Source of the DNA: Prevotella sp. UBA2739
Lineage (GTDB): Bacteria; Bacteroidota; Bacteroidia; Bacteroidales; Bacteroidaceae
Assembly (NCBI GenBank): GCA_002353525.1
Contig: DEJV01000061.1
Location: 225-12,156, forward strand
Length of the DNA stretch: 11,932 nt
Reading direction: 5' to 3'
A program made the translations under genes and the position numbers. Below, piece by piece: positions 1-7,013 of this stretch. The notes below the pieces were generated by a model that was not told the origin of the DNA, made no database searches, and saw only the letters and a list, made by a program, of their open reading frames with translations. Within the stretch, counting starts at the first letter, position 1. Each line of letters starts with the position of its first letter.

Positions 1-469
1 AGTTGACTTTGAATTATTAACCATCGTTGAATCCCAGATACTTAGAGCATCCGAGATACAACTGCGGTACAAGAAGCCTGGTTTTAGTCGATTTTCGAGC
101 TATCGGCAAAGCCTTAAATGACCTCCTATTGTCAGCCAGACTTAGCAAACGGCAAAATTGCCTCAAAACAAAAGGTTAAACAATCTTAACAATCTGTTAA
201 AACTTGCACATCTTTGAAGGCTGTTTCGCTCTGCAAAACTCTTAGATTTCCCATTTTTTGCTATTGCACTTTTTTGTACCGTTCAATTTTGGAAGCACCG
301 CGTTTTCACTTGTGTTTCAGTTACTTGCAAAAGTTTGAAGCAATTCCACATGGATTCTTCACCTACAAAAAGAAGGCATAGAGGATGAGAGAAGAAGGCA
401 GAACCCGTAAAAAAGCATAAAAATCAACCAATTAGGAACTGCAGATTTTCATAGTTCGGAAAAAAGTGT
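1..469. other. Left-edge region without a confident gene
   Basis: No complete gene is visible. Reading from position 2 on the plus strand there are 39 sense codons and a TGA at 119-121, with no start in the window; this could be the last part of a gene entering from the left. The opposite strand is also open over the same stretch, so an open frame alone proves little, and I do not recognise the peptide. After 121 the sequence becomes AT-rich. It contains a tight 12-nt inverted repeat at 151-162 (GGCAAAATTGCC), a near-tandem AACAATCT pair around 180-196 and several T-runs (251-276). No tRNA, rRNA or clear rho-independent terminator was found. The region ends in the promoter of the Nif3-like gene. 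Confidence 0.5.
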
Positions 470-477
470 TACCTTTG
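470..477 (+). promoter_or_regulatory. Bacteroidota -7 promoter element (TACCTTTG) of the Nif3-like gene
   Basis: TACCTTTG fits the Bacteroidota primary sigma factor -7 consensus TAnnTTTG exactly. The -33 part, about 20 bp upstream, is weak (a T-run near 446-450). Transcription would start near 483, leaving a leader of about 15 nt before the GTG at 499. The element overlaps the upstream in-frame GTG at 466, which argues against that codon as the start. Confidence 0.65.
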
Positions 478-498
478 CAGTCTAATTCATTTTTTAGC

Positions 499-1290
499 GT
501 GAAAATAAAAGAGGTAATTGCTGCCCTTGAACGATTCGCGCCTCTGCCCTTGCAGGAAGGATTCGACAATGCCGGCTTGCAACTGGGACTGACAGAAGCG
601 TGGGAGTGCTCAGGGGCATTGTTGTGTCTTGACGTTACTGAGCGTATCGTCGACGAAGCCATTGAGCAAGGCTGCAATCTGATAGTGAGCCATCATCCAC
701 TCATCTTCCATAAGCTTTCGCATATCACAGGCGAGAACGATGTGCAGCGCATCGTGATGAAGGCTATTGAGCATCATGTGGCCATTGCGTCCATGCATAC
801 CAATATGGATAATGCCCGTGGGGGCGTGAACTTCAAGATTGCAGAGAAAATGCGACTGCATGATGTTGACTTCTTTGTCGAGGCAAAGACGGTGAACGGG
901 GTCGACGGGGCCAGTGGCGTGATGGGCACACTGCCCGAGCCCATGGCGGCAGACGATTTCATCGTGATGCTGAAGCGTGAGTTCCTGGTGGAGTGTGTGC
1001 AGGCCAATGAACTGTTGCGCCGTCCCATCAGCAAGGTAGCCATTTGTGGCGGGGCAGGCTCGTTCCTGCTCGACGATGCGGTGAAGGCCGGTGCCGATGC
1101 CTTTGTGACGGGCGAGATGCACTATCATGAGTTTTTCGACCATGAGCAGAAAATACAGATTTGTGTCATTGGCCATTACCAGAGCGAGCAGTTCACAAGC
1201 GAGATTTTCCGTGATATTATTGAGCGTGACTGCCCAGGCGTAAGATGCGTGATTACCACGACATGCACGAATCCCATATTATATCTTTAG
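499..1290 (+). CDS. Nif3-like dinuclear metal centre protein (DUF34/NIF3, YbgI type)
   Basis: A 263-residue member of the conserved NIF3/DUF34 family, whose hexameric proteins bind two metal ions. The cellular role is unsettled, and the common label GTP cyclohydrolase 1 type 2 is not well supported. Visible metal-site motifs are SHHP (His65, His66), HTNMDN (His100, Asp104) and GHYQSEQF (His226, Glu230) near the C-terminus, all in family order. CGGAGSF and the GADAFVTGE stretch before them are also typical. I chose GTG at 499 because it gives the family N-terminus (VKIKEVIAALERFAP, followed by the LQEGFDNAGLQ stretch) and because the in-frame GTG at 466 lies in the promoter. Length fits the short, insert-free form. 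The zinc-ribbon gene follows after 37 nt on the same strand, a pairing found in many bacteria, so co-transcription is likely. Confidence 0.93.
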   Translation: MKIKEVIAALERFAPLPLQEGFDNAGLQLGLTEAWECSGALLCLDVTERIVDEAIEQGCNLIVSHHPLIFHKLSHITGENDVQRIVMKAIEHHVAIASMHTNMDNARGGVNFKIAEKMRLHDVDFFVEAKTVNGVDGASGVMGTLPEPMAADDFIVMLKREFLVECVQANELLRRPISKVAICGGAGSFLLDDAVKAGADAFVTGEMHYHEFFDHEQKIQICVIGHYQSEQFTSEIFRDIIERDCPGVRCVITTTCTNPILYL

Positions 1291-1327
1291 AAAACAATAT
1301 TCAAACACTTAATAAACATATAGAATT

Positions 1328-2164
1328 ATGGCAAAGAAAGATCCTACAGATTTATCAGTAGAAGAGAAGCTGAAGACGCTTTATCAGTTGCAGACAACCC
1401 TTTCGGGGATTGACGAGAAGCGTGCACTGCGCGGTGAGTTACCGCTCGAGGTGCAAGACTTGGAGGACGAGATTGAAGGTCTGACCACCCGTGTGGAGAA
1501 GATTCAGAATGAGATTAAAGACTTCGAGGCTGCTGTGGCCATGAAGAAAGGCGAGATTGAGAAAGCCAAAGCCAGCGTGGAGCGCTACAAGATGCAGCTG
1601 GACGATGTGAAGAACAATCGCGAATACGACACACTGACCAAGGAGATTGAGTTCCAGGAACTGGAGATTGAACTTTGCAACAAGAAGATTCGCGAGGCCA
1701 CGGTGAAGATGGAGGAGCGCGGACGCGACCTTGAAGAGGCTCATGCATTGATCGACGATCGCCGTAGTGCGCTGGTTGAGAAGAAAAACGAGCTGGACGA
1801 GATTATGGATGAGACCCGTGCCGAGGAGGAAAAGCTCAAAGAGAGAGCCAAAGAGCTGGAGGTGAAGATTGAGCCCCGTCTGCTGGCATCATTTAAGCGC
1901 ATCCGCAAGAATGCCCGCAATGGTCTTGGCATCGTCTATGTGCAGCGCGATGCATGCGGTGGATGCTTCAACAAGATTCCGCCACAGCGCCAGTTGGACA
2001 TCAAGATGCATAAGAAAGTCATCGTTTGCGAGTATTGCGGCCGTATCATGATCGACCCCGAACTGGCTGGTGTGAAGCCCGATGCTGCTGTCGAGGAGAA
2101 GCCCAAGCGCAAGCGCGCCATCCGCAAGAAGAAGGAAGAGGCTGATGACGCTGTAGAGGCATAA
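1328..2164 (+). CDS. Coiled-coil protein with C-terminal C4 zinc ribbon (COG1579 type)
   Basis: 278 residues. About residues 10-185 are charged and heptad-like, rich in Glu, Lys and Leu, predicting a long antiparallel coiled coil. They include the family-typical NNREYDTLTKEIE stretch (96-108). A zinc ribbon follows, with Cys210-x2-Cys213 (ACGGCF) and Cys234-x2-Cys237 (CEYCGR), the usual C4 spacing. The tail after about 255 is strongly basic (KPKRKRAIRKKK), then acidic. Proteins of this type (Helicobacter HP0958 and chlamydial CdsZ are the better studied relatives) bind nucleic acid or act as assembly factors; the function in Bacteroidota is not established. It follows the Nif3-like gene by 37 nt and is closed by the hairpin terminator at 2201-2241. 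Family assignment is firm, function open. Confidence 0.92.
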   Translation: MAKKDPTDLSVEEKLKTLYQLQTTLSGIDEKRALRGELPLEVQDLEDEIEGLTTRVEKIQNEIKDFEAAVAMKKGEIEKAKASVERYKMQLDDVKNNREYDTLTKEIEFQELEIELCNKKIREATVKMEERGRDLEEAHALIDDRRSALVEKKNELDEIMDETRAEEEKLKERAKELEVKIEPRLLASFKRIRKNARNGLGIVYVQRDACGGCFNKIPPQRQLDIKMHKKVIVCEYCGRIMIDPELAGVKPDAAVEEKPKRKRAIRKKKEEADDAVEA

Positions 2165-2165
2165 A

Positions 2166-2197
2166 TTTTGATAATCATCTTTAACTTTTGATAATCA
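2166..2197. repeat. Direct 12-bp repeat between stop codon and terminator
   Basis: TTTTGATAATCA occurs at 2166-2177 and again, identically, at 2186-2197, a 20-bp period, directly after the zinc-ribbon stop codon. No function is evident; slippage or chance in AT-rich sequence is possible. Confidence 0.6.
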
Positions 2198-2200
2198 AAT

Positions 2201-2241
2201 AAAAAAAGACGAAGCTGCCGCTTGCAGTTTCGTCTTTTTTT
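2201..2241 (+). terminator. Rho-independent terminator after the Nif3/zinc-ribbon pair
   Basis: An 18-bp continuous inverted repeat: 2201-2218 pairs with 2224-2241 (one G-U pair) around a 5-nt loop, CGCTT. The stem has an A7 run on the left and a T7 run on the right, so it is a complete hairpin plus U-tract for the plus strand and is symmetric enough to work on the minus strand. It ends the 499-2164 operon. Its right arm also carries the -33 element of the next promoter. Confidence 0.88.
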
Positions 2242-2252
2242 GTGTACATTTG
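2222..2252 (+). promoter_or_regulatory. Bacteroidota promoter of aldA (TTG, 20 bp, TACATTTG)
   Basis: The -7 element TACATTTG lies at 2245-2252, with TTG at 2222-2224 as the -33 element and a 20-bp spacer, all within the usual Bacteroidota range. The predicted start near 2258 gives a leader of about 36 nt before ATG 2294. The -33 element and spacer lie in the loop and right arm of the terminator hairpin. Confidence 0.65.
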
Positions 2253-2293
2253 CGTTCAGACAATCTATTATTTACACTAAAACAGACAGAACT

Positions 2294-3733
2294 ATGAAGG
2301 ATCTTAAAATGTACATCAACGGTAAATTCTGTGAAAGCCGTTCAGGAAAGTGGATTGACGTGTTGAACCCATCGACTGAGGAGGTGATCAGCCGCCAACC
2401 AGAAGGAACCATCGAAGACGTGAACGAGGCTCTTGACGCAGCACGTGCTGCGCAGAAGGCTTGGGCAAAGACTCCGGCCATCGAGCGCGCTGGCTATCTG
2501 CTGAAGATTGCCGCCGGCATCAAGGCTCGTGAGAATGAGTTCACCGAGATTATCATGCGCGAGCAAGGTAAGACCCGCAACTGGGCTAGCATTGAGGTGG
2601 GTGCCACCATCAGCTATTTCGAATATATGGCAACCTTCGCCCGCCACATCGAGGGCGAGATTATTCCCAGCGACCGTCCCAACGAGACCATCCTGCTCAC
2701 CAAGAAGCCTATTGGCGTCGTTGCCGGTATTCTGCCTTGGAACTTCCCCTTCTTCCTCATTGCCCGTAAGGCTGGCGCTGCCCTGATTGCCGGATGTACA
2801 ATCGTCATCAAGCCTAGTCAGATTACTCCAGAGAACTGCACCGAGTTTGCCAAGGTGGTCGACGAGTGTGGTCTGCCTGCTGGTGTCATCAACATCGTGA
2901 CGGGTCGCGGTTCTGTGATTGGAAACGAGATGGCTGGTAGCCCGAAGATTGACATTGTCAGCGTGACAGGTAGTGTAGGCGCCGGCGAGAGCATCATGGC
3001 TGCCGCATCGAAGAATATCACCAAGGTGAGCCTTGAGTTGGGTGGTAAGGCTCCTGCCATTGTTTGCAAGGACGCTGACCTGGAGAAGGCTGCACAGTGG
3101 ATTGTTGACTCACGCATTGGCAACAACGGTCAGATTTGCAACAATGCCGAGCGTGTGTACGTGCAGAAAGAGGTGAAAGAGGCATTCACAAAGATATTGG
3201 TCGACAAGATGGCTGCCGTGAAGGTGGGCGATCCGTGTGCCGATGCAAGTGTAGATATGGGTCCGCTGGTGGAGGCTCGTGCACTGGAGAGTGTCACCGA
3301 GAAGGTGGAGCGCGCCATCAAACAGGGTGCCAAGCTGTTGTGCGGTGGTCATCGTGTAGGTGAGAAGGGATACTTCTATGCTGCTACGGTGCTCGACAAC
3401 TGCACACAAGACATGGATATCATCCACGAGGAGACCTTCGGACCGGTGATTCCGCTCGTTGAGTTCGAGACCATCGACCAGGTGATTGCTTATGCCAACG
3501 ACTGCGAGTATGGACTGGCATCGTCGATCTTCACCAAAGACTTGAACATTGCCACAAAGGCCTGCCGCGAACTGGAGTTTGGCGAGACCTACATCAACCG
3601 CGAGCACTTCGAGGCCATTCAGGGATTCCACGCTGGCGTGAAGAAGAGTGGTATCGGTGGCGCCGATGGTAAGCATGGTGTAGAGGAATATCTTGTTACC
3701 CATGTGACCTACCTCGACACTTACGACGAGTAA
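2294..3733 (+). CDS. aldA: Lactaldehyde dehydrogenase AldA-like, NAD-dependent aldehyde dehydrogenase
   Basis: 479 residues, the same length as Escherichia coli AldA as I recall it, and recognisably similar along its whole length (INGKF near the start, SDRPNETILL, FGETYINRE and FHAGVKKSGIGGADGKHG near the end). It would oxidise L-lactaldehyde, and probably glycolaldehyde, to the acid with NAD in the cytosol. The catalytic set is present: Asn150 in PWNFPFF, Glu248 in LELGGKAP and the nucleophile Cys282 in GQICNNAERVY; IVIKPS (170-175) and VTGSVGAGE (224-232) belong to the NAD site. I chose ATG 2294 because translation upstream runs into the terminator and promoter. In enteric bacteria AldA serves fucose and rhamnose breakdown; no such genes are adjacent, so the physiological substrate is inferred from the family. 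Transcribed alone, it converges on vsr with 10 nt between stops. Confidence 0.92.
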   Translation: MKDLKMYINGKFCESRSGKWIDVLNPSTEEVISRQPEGTIEDVNEALDAARAAQKAWAKTPAIERAGYLLKIAAGIKARENEFTEIIMREQGKTRNWASIEVGATISYFEYMATFARHIEGEIIPSDRPNETILLTKKPIGVVAGILPWNFPFFLIARKAGAALIAGCTIVIKPSQITPENCTEFAKVVDECGLPAGVINIVTGRGSVIGNEMAGSPKIDIVSVTGSVGAGESIMAAASKNITKVSLELGGKAPAIVCKDADLEKAAQWIVDSRIGNNGQICNNAERVYVQKEVKEAFTKILVDKMAAVKVGDPCADASVDMGPLVEARALESVTEKVERAIKQGAKLLCGGHRVGEKGYFYAATVLDNCTQDMDIIHEETFGPVIPLVEFETIDQVIAYANDCEYGLASSIFTKDLNIATKACRELEFGETYINREHFEAIQGFHAGVKKSGIGGADGKHGVEEYLVTHVTYLDTYDE

Positions 3734-3743
3734 GCTTTAGAAG

Positions 3744-4301
3744 TCAAGGTGTAACAGACTCTGCAGCCACGTCGTAGTCTTGTTCTTCGTCGATTGGCGG
3801 ATAGCCTACGGTGTGGTCTTGCAAATAAATATGGTTGAGCGTATACTCCAATGCAGTGAGTGTACGCTCACGTTTTTGTGGCTTCAGCTCGCACTCCCAG
3901 ATGGTGATGCAGTGCCATCCCATCTTGGCCAGTTGGCGCTGTTCCTGTTCGTCGCGTGCCATGTTGCGCAGTATCTTCCGCGTCCAGAAGGGGCGGTTTG
4001 TTTTAGGAAGGCGGAAGCAATCGGAGTCTTTCAGCAGTGGCAGTGAGTCATTGTCAGCAGAAACGAACGTACCCTCTACGACCTCAGTCTTGTGGCCGTG
4101 CCAGAAACAACCGTTCACGAAGATGCAAGTGCGGTATTTCCGCAGCACTAGATCAGGATGTCCTGGCAGCCGTGGCGAGTTCAGCCGGTAGCGGAACCCA
4201 CGGCTCCAGAGCCATCGGCGTACCATTAGCTCGGGCTTGGTGTTGCGCGAGCGGATGGCAGCCATGTTGTTGTGTCGTTGTTTCTGGGTGAGGGTGTCCA
4301 T
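3744..4301 (-). CDS. vsr: Very short patch repair endonuclease (Vsr), DNA mismatch endonuclease
   Basis: 185 residues. Vsr nicks DNA beside T:G mismatches that arise when 5-methylcytosine deaminates. Visible family features are TKPELMVRR (Glu24), LPGHPDLVL (Asp50, matching the catalytic Asp51 of E. coli), GCFWHGH (His68, matching His69; His70, matching zinc ligand His71), ARDEQ (Asp117, zinc ligand) and WECEL (Cys137, zinc ligand). The fourth zinc Cys is probably Cys95, because an insertion of about 20 residues (71-94) separates it from HGH. Asn63 stands where E. coli has His64. I chose ATG 4301 because the family N-terminus (MDTLTQKQRHNNM) begins there; the same frame is open upstream but only overlaps the acetyltransferase gene. 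It is the last gene of the minus-strand run, 11 nt after the acetyltransferase stop. No cytosine methyltransferase gene is in the window. Confidence 0.92.
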   Translation of the reverse strand: MDTLTQKQRHNNMAAIRSRNTKPELMVRRWLWSRGFRYRLNSPRLPGHPDLVLRKYRTCIFVNGCFWHGHKTEVVEGTFVSADNDSLPLLKDSDCFRLPKTNRPFWTRKILRNMARDEQEQRQLAKMGWHCITIWECELKPQKRERTLTALEYTLNHIYLQDHTVGYPPIDEEQDYDVAAESVTP

Positions 4302-4312
4302 ACTTGTTTGTC

Positions 4313-4962
4313 TTAATCGGTGGCTTGTTGGGCTGAAGGCAGTTGGTCGATAGCCTCCTGCAAGTGCTGGAAGAAGAGCCCGATGTGATATCCGTCGATG
4401 AATCGGTGGTTGGCAGTAAGGGTTACATTGAGTATCCAGCGGCCGTCGTGCAGCACATATTTGCCCAGTTGATGCGTGGAATGGCATCGTCGGGATTATC
4501 GATGCCTGGGTTGGTGATGTTGGTGGCATCAACATTGGGAGCGCATGAGAGATAGGCCACATTAGGAACGGGATCCATGCCACCGAAGAAAGCAGTCTGT
4601 CCGGCCATGCCTTCGGCTGTCTTACGTACATACTCCAACAATGTTCCCTCAAAGGGGGCTGTGTAGAAGTGGAATAATTCCTCATCGGCACGTTTGTGGG
4701 TGAAGTTGGTATGGATGCAGTCGCAGAGCACCACTTCGCCATTGATGATTCGATAGCGGAAGTTTTCAATGTCGTTGAGGCATTTTGTGGCCAGATAGAT
4801 AAACGAGAGGTAGAACGAAATGTGGTGCTCCCGTTTGTAGTCCAACAGCCGCGTTACGTCGATATTGCCAGCCACAGCATAGTGGGGCATCTTCATTTGC
4901 GAGAAGTGATTGTATATCTCTCGCCGGTTCCAAGTGTTGATATCAATAGGTTTGTGCATCAT
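4313..4962 (-). pseudogene. Chloramphenicol acetyltransferase-like (CatA-like) O-acetyltransferase, frameshifted
   Basis: From ATG 4962 the frame gives 166 residues of a CAT-family protein (IDINTWNRREIYNHF start, then the SFYLSFIYLATKCLN and FRYRIINGEVV stretches) up to IPRINW at 4465-4467. It then goes out of frame and stops at 4423 after 13 unrelated residues. The missing C-terminus lies in another frame, 4313-4465: GKYVLHDGRW, ANHRFIDGYH (catalytic His186 and Asp190 of the joined protein, matching HHxxxDG) and a final helix FFQHLQEAID. Joined, this gives 216 residues, the normal CAT length. One missing base in the C-run 4464-4466 (GGGG to GGG on the coding strand) explains it. Such proteins are trimeric acetyl-CoA-dependent O-acetyltransferases; chromosomal ones often have unknown acceptors, so drug resistance should not be assumed. 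The start is MM at 4962 or 4959, 22 nt after the previous gene. Either a real null allele or a base-calling error. Confidence 0.85.
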
Positions 4963-4984
4963 ATCAGATGGATTGAATGGTTGT

Positions 4985-5455
4985 TTATATGTCTTGTTTG
5001 TCCCAAACAAACAGTCCCTCGGCCATAGCCAGCTGTGCAACGAGCTGCCGCAGGCGGGCATTGGGGTTGTAGAGAGTCATATAGGTGTCGTCTTGACAGA
5101 GAGCAATCATGGCGTCGGCCTCGGGTATCAGGAAGTAAATCATCTGTATGTCAGTCTGTTCTGCCGACACACAGGCTTTCACCCATGCTTCAAGTTGCGC
5201 TGGAGCGGCATTGCGCGTGCTCGTATCATCGGGCAGACAGACCGTCACGATTTCGGCATAGCAGTTCAATCTCAGCACCAACCGGGCAAATTTCTTTGCC
5301 AGCCGCATCCTTTCTTCCGGCTGCAGAAAGTATTGCTCAATGCTAAAATACTGTCCTTTGGCATCGGCAGGCACCTGATAGGGGAGTATGTCTATCAGAC
5401 AGTAAGGCTTTTCGAGCAGCCTCTCAATAGGGTCTTGCGTTTCTTCTACGGTCAT
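4985..5455 (-). CDS. Protein of unknown family in the thioesterase-Vsr operon
   Basis: 156 residues, not recognised. It begins MTVEETQDPIERLLEKPYCL and has a moderately hydrophobic first third (IDILPYQVPA), a charged helix-like stretch (YFLQPEERMRLAKKFARLVL, about 41-60), and a second half with strand-like hydrophobic patches (EIVTVCLP, IQMIYFLIP). No signal peptide, membrane segment or metal-binding Cys/His pattern is evident, so it is probably a soluble cytoplasmic protein. It follows the PHP gene by 26 nt and precedes the acetyltransferase by 22 nt, so it is almost certainly co-transcribed. Tight packing, a bias to sense codons and lack of better frames support it as a real gene; no function can be given. 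Confidence 0.8.
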   Translation of the reverse strand: MTVEETQDPIERLLEKPYCLIDILPYQVPADAKGQYFSIEQYFLQPEERMRLAKKFARLVLRLNCYAEIVTVCLPDDTSTRNAAPAQLEAWVKACVSAEQTDIQMIYFLIPEADAMIALCQDDTYMTLYNPNARLRQLVAQLAMAEGLFVWDKQDI

Positions 5456-5481
5456 GGCACATATATATTAATGAGGTGTGT

Positions 5482-6231
5482 TTATTTGTTCATGGGCAGC
5501 GAGAGGTAGCTGAAGAACTGTTCCGGCCAGTAGTTCATCACCAGCTCGTCGGGGAAGTCAATCTCCTCCAGCAGGGGCAAAATGCGGCTGTAGTCGGCAA
5601 TCTGGAACGAGATATGCGCGTCGCTGCCCAGAATGAGCGGTGCATGGTGCTGCTTGCAGAGACGCAACAGCTCACGGTTGTTGTCCCAAGCCACCTGTTT
5701 CTTGCGCTCTGGAGCCAGCGAGTGGTTGTTAATCTCCAGCAGCGTGTGGGCCTCTTTGGCGGCAATCACCAGCTGTTCGAAGTCCAGCTCGGCCGAGCCG
5801 TCGCCCGGGTGACTGATGATATGAATCTTCGGATGGCGTATCACGTTCAGCATGCCGCGTGTATTCTCCTCTTTGGTGCCGCCCTTCCAACAGACGGCAT
5901 GAATGCCGGCAATGCCGATGTCTAGGCGGTTGAGATACTCTTCGTTAAGGTCCAGATGTCCCTCCGTGTCGAGAATATTCACCTCGCAACCCATCATCAG
6001 CCTCACACCATACATCTCGCGCGGCACCACAAACATATTCTTAAAGTAGAGCAGGGGACACGTTCCCTCGATGCTCGGTCCGTGTTCGGTAATTCCCAGA
6101 TACTGCACCCCCTTCTCTGCAGCCGCCCGAGCCATTTCCTGCAGACTGCTGTAAGCATGTCCCGAGGCCACCGTATGCGTGTGTGCGTCAATCAATACTT
6201 GTCTTCTCATATATCTATTAGTGGTATTCAT
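5482..6231 (-). CDS. PHP-domain phosphoesterase, YcdX-like
   Basis: 249 residues, close to E. coli YcdX in length and in the order of its motifs. PHP proteins use a trinuclear metal site to hydrolyse phosphoesters; YcdX binds three zinc ions and its natural substrate is uncertain. Likely ligands are His17 and His19 (DAHTHTV), His25, His50 (ITEHGP), Glu83 (GCEVNI), His111 (AGIHAV), His141 (ISHPG), and Asp204 and His206 (GSDAH), so the full site is present. Cytosolic; no signal peptide. The start at 6231 overlaps the thioesterase stop by 4 nt (ATGA), indicating translational coupling. A second in-frame ATG at 6210 (MRRQVLIDAHTHT) would match the short N-terminus of YcdX and cannot be excluded. 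Confidence 0.92.
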   Translation of the reverse strand: MNTTNRYMRRQVLIDAHTHTVASGHAYSSLQEMARAAAEKGVQYLGITEHGPSIEGTCPLLYFKNMFVVPREMYGVRLMMGCEVNILDTEGHLDLNEEYLNRLDIGIAGIHAVCWKGGTKEENTRGMLNVIRHPKIHIISHPGDGSAELDFEQLVIAAKEAHTLLEINNHSLAPERKKQVAWDNNRELLRLCKQHHAPLILGSDAHISFQIADYSRILPLLEEIDFPDELVMNYWPEQFFSYLSLPMNK

Positions 6232-6932
6232 TTTGTAAACTCCACAATGGTGCTCACGTCGTCACCGATGTGCAGGGCCACGATGGTGGCATCTTCGAGC
6301 TCGTAGAGGGTGGGGGTGAGCGTGTCGCCCAGTTTGGCGGGTACACGATATTCCATGCGCATGCCGGCGACGGGGTAGTCGTCGGGCAACAGCTCCATGG
6401 CCATGCGCACATAGTTGGCGTTGTTCACGTGGCGGTTGTAGTCGATGTCGGCTTTCATCACGGGGATGGGAGCCAGCGTGCGGCCTCCCTCTTTGGGCAG
6501 CATGATGCGGCGGTCGCGGTAGTCCATGTCGAGCTGAGGGTCCATATGCATGGAATCGATAGTGGCTGCATCCACGCGTTTCAGTTTGCCTGTTTGCTTG
6601 TCGACAAAGGCTCCCATGCTCCAAGTTTTGTAACAGGGGCGGCCCTGGGCGTCGTAGATGAACGTGTTGCGGAATCCGAACATGGGCTTCATGCCATAGA
6701 CTGAGGTGGTGACGGTCAGTTCTTCTTTGAACTGAGGCACGCGCACAATCTCCACCTGCCGGGTGGCCAGCAGCTGGGCCATGTTCTCAGTCTCGAAGTA
6801 GCGTTTTACACCTGGTTCTGTTTCTATCCACATTTCTGAGCAGTCTTGCATCATTTGCAGGGCGGAGTAGAGTTTGAGCCGTCCCTCGCTGTCGCAAGTG
6901 CTGGTAGTAACTTTGTAATTTAAACTGTACAT
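6228..6932 (-). CDS. Acyl-[acyl-carrier-protein] thioesterase (FatA/FatB family)
   Basis: 234 residues with a double-hotdog layout. It hydrolyses acyl-ACP to free fatty acid and ACP in the cytosol. The N-terminal hotdog (about 1-130) includes a long helix (LYSALQMMQDCSEMW) and YKTWSMGAFVD. The C-terminal hotdog carries the active-site motif ADIDYNRHVNNANYV, with Asp164, Asn166 and His168 in the positions of the plant DxNxHVNN motif, followed by MRMEYRVPAKLGD. Length fits the bacterial form, which lacks the plant transit peptide. It opens the five-gene minus-strand run and overlaps the PHP gene by 4 nt. I found no clear TAnnTTTG in the 81 nt upstream (TAGCATTTG at about 6992-7000 has one base too many), so read-through from the gene at 7014-7973 is possible. 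Chain-length preference cannot be read from sequence. Confidence 0.93.
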   Translation of the reverse strand: MYSLNYKVTTSTCDSEGRLKLYSALQMMQDCSEMWIETEPGVKRYFETENMAQLLATRQVEIVRVPQFKEELTVTTSVYGMKPMFGFRNTFIYDAQGRPCYKTWSMGAFVDKQTGKLKRVDAATIDSMHMDPQLDMDYRDRRIMLPKEGGRTLAPIPVMKADIDYNRHVNNANYVRMAMELLPDDYPVAGMRMEYRVPAKLGDTLTPTLYELEDATIVALHIGDDVSTIVEFTK

Positions 6933-7013
6933 TTGAGTATAATTGTAGTATTCGTTGCTTGGTGATGGTTTTCCCTACAACATGTGGCTAGCCAAATGCT
7001 ATGGCATTGCCAT

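Noticed and set aside
466..498. GTG at 466 as the start of the Nif3-like gene
   Set aside because: It overlaps the TACCTTTG promoter element and would precede the predicted transcript start; the family N-terminus begins at 499.
610..1176. 188-codon open frame antisense to the Nif3-like gene
   Set aside because: It is a shadow of a clear Nif3 protein with all metal ligands; no promoter or recognisable family.
3110..3703. 197-codon open frame antisense to aldA
   Set aside because: The sense strand encodes a full-length AldA; the antisense frame shows no family features.
3744..4769. 341-codon open frame that would fuse about 156 residues to the N-terminus of Vsr
   Set aside because: The first part is an out-of-frame reading of the acetyltransferase gene; family similarity begins only at the ATG at 4301.
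4313..4962. Acquired chloramphenicol resistance gene on a mobile element
   Set aside because: No insertion sequence, integron or transposase is nearby, the gene is embedded in a chromosomal-looking operon, and CAT-family acceptors vary.
4423..5061. 212-codon version of the acetyltransferase starting at 5061
   Set aside because: The first 33 residues overlap the end of the upstream gene and lie outside the CAT family; its last 13 residues arise from the frameshift.
7001..7013. Terminator after the PLC-like gene (ATGGCA T TGCCAT)
   Set aside because: The palindrome leaves a one-base loop (five bases if the stem is shortened) and has no U-tract, so termination is not supported.
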